This document shows positions 1 to 9,100 of a DNA stretch of 64,000 bases, piece by piece. Both the position numbers and the translations under genes were made by a program. The notes under the pieces are model-generated. The model made no database searches. It was not told where the DNA came from and saw nothing but the letters and a program-made list of their open reading frames with translations. This DNA is from Ashinkailepas kermadecensis (Eukaryota > Arthropoda > Thecostraca > Neolepadidae): NCBI GenBank assembly GCA_034440615.1, contig JAOTOM010003694.1, forward strand, positions 62,001 to 126,000, read 5' to 3'. The stretch's first letter is position 1. Each line of letters starts with the position of its first letter.

Positions 1-1559
1 TTATCGTCTGTGTGGCCGAGTTGTCAAATGACCCGACCCACCCCTGGGCGGGAGCGTTGTCGGGAGTCGCCATGTCGGATCCACGCGTCTCCGATACTTC
101 TCGGTAGACACACACCATCAGGAGGAATCAGACAAGCATTGCTTTGGTCGTAATATGCCTCATAAGTAATCCTGAACTTTCGACCGAGGGAGGTGCACTT
201 TTTTTAAAGCGACCTGTCCGAGCCTCCAAGCGGCAAGACGTGATTCATTGTTAGTCTCTGCTTTTGGACAACACATGTGGTCTTTTGGTAGGCATCATAG
301 CAGGGACCTTGACTTGCTATTTGATCGGTCTTGTTAGGGGTGTCGTTCTATGAGTTTTGATGGGCCATGTGTCCTCGCAATGATTGAATTGTTGAACTCC
401 CCCTCTCCTCAATGTCTTACAGACTTAACATGGACCTATTTAACTTGACCCCTAGTAATGGAGGGCCTCAGGTAATATATGCATTTGGCCACATTTTTTT
501 TGTGTGGGGAGGGGAATAAAACGTCGTCCGTGAGACTTGTGCTCGAGGTACCCAAGACACTTGGTATTCGCACGTTCGACGCTGGGAAGCCGATACTAAG
601 TGAGTGGTCAATACTGCCCATGAGCACCGCTTAATGTTGTCTACTATTTGCCGAGGCCCCCTGGAGAGGGAGGGGCTCCCCTGTCGGCGAAAAAATTTAA
701 CGTTCCTGGGTTAATTTGTAGGCTCATGTCTGGGAACCACTCAGTTGTGCCGCGCCGTAGGTGGAAGCAACTATCCTCCATACACACTTAGTCCATTTCA
801 TGTATGGATGGCATGATCTCATACATTTTGCACCTCTTAGTAACCAGGAGGAAAGTTCACGGGATGAGGGTCCGATTTTTTACATTGTCGGCCTCTCGTG
901 AAAACTATTCCTGTATCGGTTTTGATTCATCCCCTAAACTAATTCCTTGCTTCGGGTTAAGTGATTAGTTAAAATAATATGTTACCGATTTCAAAATGCA
1001 TTTTAAGTAGTGGTGTTCCTTATTTGTCTTTATCACGAACATTTTTGTTTGTATCTGACACTTGCAGAGTGAACCTGAGATTACTGTTTACTAAGAGTGG
1101 AATTAGTAATAAAGTGGAATAAAGCAAATCCCCCAAACGTGAGACATATTTATTGCTTTCTTCCATCAATCACAGTGTATTATTGGCAGAATAACCCGAG
1201 TTTAAGAGCCGATAGATAACATTGGACAATGCATCAAAGTGCAATGAATGTACATCGCTCCCTTTTCAAATAGCGTCACTTGCTTTCGAGCTGGCAAAAC
1301 AGAAGACATTTTTCTGGAAGGATAACTTTTTGGATGACAAAGCTCACTGACAAGGCTGTTTTTATTCAAGCCCTCACCTGCTTGTCATGTGGGCTGTAGG
1401 AGCTGTAGGAGTGCTATTTCTAGGCTTTGAGATTATGCATCTGGGCCTGAAGGTGGGGCTTTCAGATATACAGTGGGAGGTAGGGAACTGGATATTATTG
1501 AAGAGGAAGGAGACTTAGGTATGTTGGTAGGTAGGTAGGTATGAGCAAGGAAGTTATGA
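1..1559. other. No recognised gene; presumably intron or upstream DNA of the acetyltransferase gene
   Basis: Reading both strands I find no exon-like open stretch resembling the missing N-terminal part of the acyltransferase, no RNA gene and no clear repeat. Only short chance open frames occur. The upstream exons of the gene that starts at 2561 are therefore probably left of the window, unless one is too short to see by eye. Confidence 0.5.
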
Positions 1560-2535
1560 CACAAACTGCTTAGCCCGTGTGTGACCGCACTTGGAATATT
1601 GTGTACATTCATGGACCCCTCACATAGCAGATCCATAGGTATGCTTAAAAGAGTGCAGCACAAAGCCACTAGACTTATCACCGGACTAGGTAGCCTGGGA
1701 TGTGGAGAAAAGGGGACGAGTGGTCTAGGGGTAAGATGCTCGTCTCGCAATCGAAAGATTGTGAGTTCGAATCTCACCTGTCGCTACTCTTCGCCCGCGA
1801 CCAATCGGCGTGAGAGATTGGCGACGCTATATTATGACTGTCGTATTATGACGTTATATTATGACTGGCCGACGTGTCGTAAAAACCAATAACCAGCGGG
1901 ATGTGGAGAAGAGCTTATGCCCTTAGATATGCACTCACTCAAGAACAGGAGATTAATGTGTGATATGATTTAAATGTTGCAATCATTAAAGGGTTAGATA
2001 TTGTCAATCTAAATGATGTTCTTCTATTTCGAGCATTGCATGGGGGCCATGAATTCAGATTGGAAAAGTAATCGTGTAGCACGGTTAAACGTCAACAGGT
2101 TTTCAGTCAAATGGTGGTTGATAAGTTGCCTTCTGATGTATTGGGAAGTCTCTCATTGAATGTAATAAAAAATAGGGTGGACAATTTTTAGGTTGGAGAC
2201 TCTTGTTTTTTAGTTCTAATTGGTGGTGGGTGGGAGTGAGACTTATACCAGTAGGTGTGCTCTGTGCAGGCCACTTTGAGCAGGCATGGATGAAGGAGTT
2301 CGAAAATTATTGATGGGGAATTGATATGAGGAATGTGTTAAGCAATGTCAAATGAATGATGCCAGATATGTTGGGGGTAGCTGGTTCCTTTGGAACGGGG
2401 ATATGGTATTGATTTGGGTGTGTCGGTGTCATTTGTATCGTCTTATGGTATCTCTCCTTTTTAGGCTTGACTCAGATTGCCCATGTGGTTCTTCTTAAGC
2501 CTCATCACTTGATGACTTTATGACCTGATTATGCA
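1560..2535 (+). mobile_element. LINE (CR1/jockey-like) 3' fragment, interrupted by a SINE
   Basis: Conceptual translation with frameshifts gives the post-catalytic end of a non-LTR reverse transcriptase: a PHLEYC..W motif followed near 1647-1695 by KRVQHKATRLITGL. After the SINE it resumes with a CGEELMPLDMHSLKNRRL stretch and a VNLNDVLLFRALHG stretch. The tail near 2470-2520 (a CCATGTGGTTCTTCTTAAG stretch) matches the 3' ends of the LINE fragments at 26.4 kb and 50.5 kb. The copy is decayed, with several stops. It ends within about 30 bp of the splice acceptor at 2560, so it forms the downstream part of that intron. Confidence 0.75.
1710..1897 (+). mobile_element. tRNA-headed SINE, copy 1, inserted in LINE
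   Basis: The head carries RNA polymerase III-type boxes: A-box-like TGGTCTAGGGGTAAGATG and B-box-like GTTCGAATCTC. The body runs through TTCGCCCGCGACCAATCGG and ends in GTCGTAAAAACCAATAACC. It is flanked by a perfect 13-bp target duplication GGGATGTGGAGAA (1697-1709 and 1898-1910), and removing it rejoins the LINE reading frame. Copies 2 and 3 at 10568 and 17994 share head, body and tail. This copy has a small internal duplication of the TATTATGAC stretch. Confidence 0.9.
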
Positions 2536-2560
2536 CCTCACCTGACGTGCCTTGTTACAG

Positions 2561-2714
2561 GGGCCAGCTGCCCCAGGAGTACGCTGGTCCTGACCCGCTA
2601 GACATGCGTCAATACGAGTACGTGCTGGGCACGTGTCGGATCCCGGGCGTCAGCCACGACACGCTACAGTTCCAGCCAGCCTCGGGGCACGTGGTGGTGG
2701 CTCACCGTGGACAC
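2561..2714 (+). CDS. CRAT: CRAT exon a (PLDMRQY exon)
   Basis: The acceptor is CTTGTTACAG|G, with one base completing a split codon, then 51 codons reading QLPQEYAGPDPLDMRQYEYV and a CRIPG motif. This matches the LP.E(Y/F)LG..PLCMNQYYQIL..CRVPG segment of animal CRAT. The first donor is CAC|GTAAGT. Two further in-frame donors follow at 2784 and 2850 in tandem copies of the exon's last ~66 bp, so the true 3' end could be 2714, 2783 or 2849. The first needs no repeat-encoded insertion and has the best donor consensus. Confidence 0.85.
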
Positions 2715-5700
2715 GTAAGTCAGTCACTACACCCCCAGTTCCAGCCGACCTCGGAACACGTGGTGGTGGCTCACCGGGGACATGTGAGTCGGTCACTACA
2801 TTCCCAGTTCCAACCGACCTCGGAGAACGTGGTGGTCAAGCACGGATATGTGAGCGACTTACGTCGCTGTTTGACCACTGCTCCTCTCCTTCATCTCATT
2901 CTCGGCCAATTTCGATCCCCGCACCTGTTCCCTTCTCGCCAGTTGTTCGTCAGTTCAGTTTTTCAGTCACCGAACTGCTTTCTCATGTCTGACAAATGTC
3001 CTCTAGTGTGCGCAGTTCTAATGTTGTATCGTGTGGGGCCCATGTGTTCCCGATGTGTGCAGTTGTGTACGCTGTGCCTTGTCTGACTCGTGTCTCCTCG
3101 CCCGTGTGCAGTTCTACATGCTGAAGATGAGTGGCCGCGACCAGAAGCTGCTGAGTGAATCGCAGATTTATGATCAGCTGCAGCAGGTGGTGGAGCAAAC
3201 GCACACAGACGCCCTCCCGGTCGGCATCCTTACCACACAACACAGAAACGTCTGGGGAAACGCCTACAAGAAACTGCGCAAAGGTGGGCAATTCAAGGGC
3301 TGGTCTACGTGTTGATGGGAGCTCCGGCCAGTCGTGGGCACTGTGATACCGTGTAATGATGTATGTCCCTTATTATATATGCAACTGGAGTATATTTTGT
3401 TTCAAAATATCCTTACCTGGATGTACTTGTAGGTGTCTTTACGATCCAACTGTAGTGTATTCACCTAGCAGATTAGGCGATGTTTCAGCATGTGTGCAAC
3501 TTGCAATGTGCAGAAGAACGCAAACCTTGTCGGTTGTGGCATGTCTAAATGAAGTTCTGGCACACGAGTAGTCCAGATTGCTCCGGTAGCATTGGCATCC
3601 AAGGTGGCCGAATATAGCAAATTGACTTGGAGCCCATGAGCAACGGATGCTCCCACCTCCCCACCTCCATACCCGCCTCCGGCGAAACACACACAACAGG
3701 CTTGGTGAACTTCCCCGGAGTCGGAGACTGGGCTGGCGCTGGTGGCCAATAAGCATATAGTGAGTAGGGAAATTATGTGACGGTGATGTTGTATATCACT
3801 CATATTTGTATTTTCGTTAGATGTTCTACACTTATAGTATTGCCCATGACATACCTTTCAATGTATTTCTTAAAACCGCATTGGGATTAGGGCATGACCT
3901 GACTTCCCCTACTTCCGTGACCTTAATAGACTAGAACTTCATTATTAATTACACAGGGTGTGCTTTTCAGCTGCGGGAAGGTAGCCAATGATCTGCTTCG
4001 ATCTTCGGTGTCCGTTGGTTGGTGTATCGTGGATGGCAAGATCAATCGCGTGGGTTTGTTTAGGAGAAGATGCAGAGAAGAACCCATGACAGAAAACGGA
4101 ATTGACAAAATCTGCGAAAATTACACAGTGGGGTTTTCCCCTCTGAAAAAAGTCACTGGAGCCAACATCAATTTCAGGACGCTGACTTAGAGCGGGACGG
4201 CACTGTGTATCTCACCAGCACCTGGGGCGGGACGGCACCATATATCTCACCAGTACCCGGGGCGGGCCGACGCCGTATATCTCACCAGTCCCTGGGGCGG
4301 GACTGCACCGTATATCTCACCAGTCCCTGAAGCGGGACTGCTCCGTGCATCTCACCAGCACCTGGGGCAGGACGTCACCATATATCTCACCAGTACCTGG
4401 GGCAGGACGTCACCATATATCTCACCAGTACCTGGGGCGGGACGACACCGTATATCTCACCAGTCCCTGGGGCGGAACTGCACTGTATATCTCACCAATC
4501 CCTGGAGCGGGACGGCACCGTATATCTCACCAGTCCCTGGGGCGGGACTGCACCGTATATCTCACCAGTCCCAGGGGCGGAACTGCTCCGTGGATCTCAC
4601 CAGCACCTGGGGCAGGACGTCACCATATATCTCACCATTATCTGGAGCGGGACTGCACCGTATATCTCACCGGTCCCTGGGGCGGGACTGCACCGTATAT
4701 CTCACCATTATCTGGAGCGGGACGGCACCGTATATCTCACCAGTACCTGGGGCGCGACTGCACCGTATATCTCACCAGTCCTTGGGGCGGGACTGCACCG
4801 TATATCTCACCAATCCCTGGAGCGGAACTGCACCGTATATCTCACCAGTCCCTGGAGCGGCACTGCACCGTATATCTCACCATTATCTGGAGCGGGACGG
4901 CACCGTATATCTCACCAGTACCTGGGGCGCGCCTGCACAGTATATCTCACCAGTACCTGGGGCGGGACTGCACCGTATATCTCACCAGTCCCTGGGGCGG
5001 GACTGCACTGTATATCTCACCAATCCCTGGAGCGGGACTGCACCGTATATCTCACCAGTCCCTGAAGCGGGACTGCTCCGTGCATCTCACCAGCACCTCG
5101 GGCAGGACGTCACCATATATCTCACCAGTACCTGGGGCAGGACGTCACCATATATCTCACCAGTACCTGGGGCGGGACGGCACCGTATATCTCACTAGTA
5201 CCTGGGGCGGGACTGCACCGTATATCTCACCAATCCCTGGAGCGGAACTGCACCGTATATCTCACCAGTCCCTGGGACGGGACGGCACCGTATATCACCA
5301 TTATCTGGAGTGGGACGGCACCGTATATCTCACCAGCACCTGGGGCAGGACGTCACCGTATATCTCACCATTATCTGGAGCTGGACTGCACCGTATATCT
5401 CACCAGTCCCTGGGGCGGGACGGCACCGTATATCACCATTATCTGGAGTGGGACGGCACCGTATATCTCACCAGCACCTGGGGCAGGACGGCACCGTATA
5501 TCTCACCATTATCTGGAGTGGGACTGCACCGTATATCTCACCGGTACCTTGGGCGGGACGGCACCGTGTATCTCACTGGCACCGGAAACGAAGCGGTGCC
5601 GTGTACCTCGCCAGTGCCACGTCGGCCGCTTACCGTGCGGTCGGTCCCCAGACAAGCAGAACGCTCAGTCTCTGGACGCCATCCACTCGGCGCTGTTCGT

Positions 5701-6076
5701 GGTGTGTCTGGACGGGCCGGGCGCGCCGCACGACGTGAACCGGCAGACGGCGGCCGCGCTGCAGTGCGTGCACGGCGGCGGCTCGCGCTACAACTCGGCC
5801 AACCGCTGGTATGACAAGTGCATCCAGTTCGTGATCGGCTGCGAGGGAAACGTGGGCATCACGTACGAGCACTCGCCGGCCGAGGGTGTGCCCGTGGCGC
5901 GCATGATGGACTACCTGGTGCGCCACCACAAGGACCACACCGGCCGGCTGCCGGCTCTGGACCCGCCTACGCCGGAACCGCTGAGCTTCCGACTGGACGA
6001 TGACCTGCGGCGCGAACTGCAGCGCGCCGAGGAAGATCTCGACATGTGAGTATCCGCCGGAGGTAGGCGGGGCGTG

Positions 6077-6113
<37 letters not shown>

Positions 6114-9100
6114 ATATATATATGCAGGTATATATCCGGGGGCAAATTGGGCTGGGAAGCAAAAGCAAGTTTCGAAGACTCGTTGGATGTCGAGTTTATA
6201 TCCTAATATGATTTTAAGCAATATTGTTGTAATGAAATTTGCATAGATTTTGGGAAAACCCAAAAAGATAAGCAAGATGAGCCCCCAGTGCGGGCCGGCG
6301 GCGGCGGACGGCCACCTGTCCGCCCGCCCGCCCAGTGACGCCCCACGCGCCGTGTGTCGCAGTTGGCAGCGGCAGTTGGGACACGTGCGGCCGTCGGGGG
6401 CCTGGCCTCGCTGCTGTCGGGGGCCCGGCCCGTCTGGGACGGGGCGGCGGCGCCGGCGTTGGCCCATTGCCAGACAGACGGCCACATTCCTGGCACCTCC
6501 GGCCGTCGCCTGGCTCTCATGCCCGCCCGCGGTAACCGCAAAAAGCCACTGCGCCACCGGCTTGCATACGAAGCAGGCTTACCTATGTTGTTTTTGCTAT
6601 TTATTTGTTTGTCACATGGTTCCCTTCTGATAAGCTGTATGTGGCAAACGCAACACGCTTGTGGGCGTGGTGCGCCGACAAGCAAGAATAACCAACGAGC
6701 GAGCCACTTCTGGCAGAGATAATCCGACGAACTGGGACCAAGATCTGAGCGAGGTCTACTGTTCTTGTGGCCGGTTCTGGAAGCAGTTCAGATACAAATT
6801 GCAGGCAGCTTGTCAAGGGAAGAACGACCACTCCCCTAGCGCAACTCAGTTTCATGCTCAAGTTTCTCCGGAAGCGTTCAACCTTTTCTTCCTTGACACG
6901 AGTGCATGTTCTATCCCTGTTGGTGTCCAGTCATTCACTTGAATGTGATGCAGGCTTCCCGAATTAGTCTGAGCCTGTCACGGGAAAGGGATCCCACTGT
7001 TTATTGGGTTCATAGTTCAACCTATTTGCATTCTTGTGATCCTACACCGGAGTAAGTTTTCATCATTTCGAGTGAGTTTCCATCATCGGAGTAAGTTTCC
7101 TCACGTTCGACATGCTGATTCAGCCCTGGTTCCTGGTCTCCACTCTTGTGAACGATTGTGGCTCTAATTGTGCCCTGCCCCTATCTCAGGATGGTAGAAG
7201 ACTTGGACATGGCGTGCTTCACCTACCCAGGCTACGGCAAAAAGTTCATCAAGTCGCAGCGAATGAGCCCCGACAGCTACATCCAGATGGCGATCCAGCT
7301 GGCTTACTATAGGTGCGTAATAAGTTCACTATTCACCGTTCACTATGCACACTGCTTTGTATGCATTGCACTCGCACATGTTTTTCCACTCTGCTGGTGG
7401 GAGCTGCTCGGCAGTGGAGCTGATCTCTTCGGGTCAGAGGGGTAGGTTACTGGTACCGACCAGAAGCCCAGAGCCGGTCTTTCCTCGGGTGAGTTGGCCG
7501 AGTCCCGATCTCAGCCGAGTTAGACGGTCGTATTCCTGGCACCTCCGGTCGTCGCCTTGCTCTTATGTCATGTCTGATCACCACAAAAAGCCACTGCTCG
7601 ACCGTCTTATGCGCGGCGCAGGCTCTCCTTTTTGTTGTTGGTTTTTTCTGGTGTGGTGCGCCACGTCTGGGAAGATGATCCGAAAGGCAACGAGGGAATC
7701 GAAAATCAGTAATTTTCATTAAGTCATAAAGTTAATGCGTGCGGACATAATTTTACTGTAGGGGATTATATTCATCAAGATGTCTGGCTTTATGTATTTG
7801 GATATTCTTTCCGAGACCCCGAACGCACCACATTATTGTTCCAATTGAGTGCTATAATTTCAACCGAAAGTAGGGATAGAGAATCAGTTTGTGAAGGAGA
7901 GGGGGAGGGGGAATTGAGGGAGAAACTGGCTAAATGCAGCAGTGATGGGAAGGAAAACTTGAGGAGAAAACGAAGAATAACTGTGATGGCCGCTGCGTCA
8001 ACGAGTGTTAGTTACCACGGACCGGAACCAGCTGGTGCCCGTGTGTCATCGCCCTTCCTGTCAGGATGGGAGGCAGGCGACCCCATGTGACCTCAGCTGT
8101 TGAGTGCGTCGTAAAGCCACAACTAACCAACTCTAGAACAACGCCATCTGGACTCCTACACAAACAGTAGTAATTCGGCCCTACCCGAGATAGTCTGGTA
8201 CACCAAAGGATCTGCATTCATCATAGTACGTTCCGCGTGCCAGAAGCGCCTACTGTATAGTCTGAAACCAGTGAAATGAGGGACACGGTTTATGCGATTG
8301 CTATACAAATTGTTTTTAAATATGTGCTTTGTAAATGCATTTGTTCCGGTCCGTCTCGTGAGCGTCGTAAATATTTCCCATTGAGATCTCAGATCCTAAG
8401 TAATTATCGTTCAGTTTTGTGTTTGTTTTCGCCGGAAATCCCACATTTCGCGTCACTATGATGTCCTCAGTTGACCCCAATGGCTTCATGGTGTCTCCAG
8501 TGATATTGACAGACAGTGTTGTGTGACATTGCACAATACCCCGCTCGGTATTCACTGTCAGCCAATGGTCTTGCAGTGCGTGTGTGACTTTGACCCCGTG
8601 TGACCTTGCTCAGGATCCACGGCGAGCCGGCGGCTACTTATGAGTCGGCAGCCACCCGCAAGTTCTTTCGCGGCCGCACAGAGACGATTCGCTCGTGCTC
8701 GGCCGAGTCTCTGGCTTTCTGCCATGCCATGCTGGAGCCGCACGCTTCTGACGCGACCAAAGTCGAGGCTCTCCGGAATGCCATTAACGCTCACAAGGAG
8801 TATGCGAAGGACGTGAGTGCAGATGCCAAGCCACCCGATGTGCACACTGAGAAAGTGGAGTATTTGTGTTGTGAAGCTGTCGGCTGATTACCTGTCGTAT
8901 GCAGTGTGGGGCTTGTTCGTGACAAAAGATGTGGTGTTGGCTAACAGGACTGTTTTGAAGGTCGTGGTAATATTTCCCGGAAACATTCTCTGCAAACTAG
9001 TGGGCTCGTACATAGTGAGTCGCCAACTTCACGGTCTGTGGGATTGCTCGCCGATGCCGCGTCATTGACCACGACTGGGTGGATGCGACGTGCGACGTGC

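Noticed and set aside
1713..1790. A functional tRNA gene (also at 10570 and 17995)
   Set aside because: A- and B-boxes are present but the acceptor stem does not pair, and each copy is followed by a common body and tail with target duplications, so they are SINEs.
4345..5814. A nearly 490-codon open frame and overlapping long frames across 4.2-5.8 kb
   Set aside because: They arise from a 35-bp tandem repeat without stops in any frame; the frame cycles through the repeat and ends in the wrong frame for the CRAT exon.
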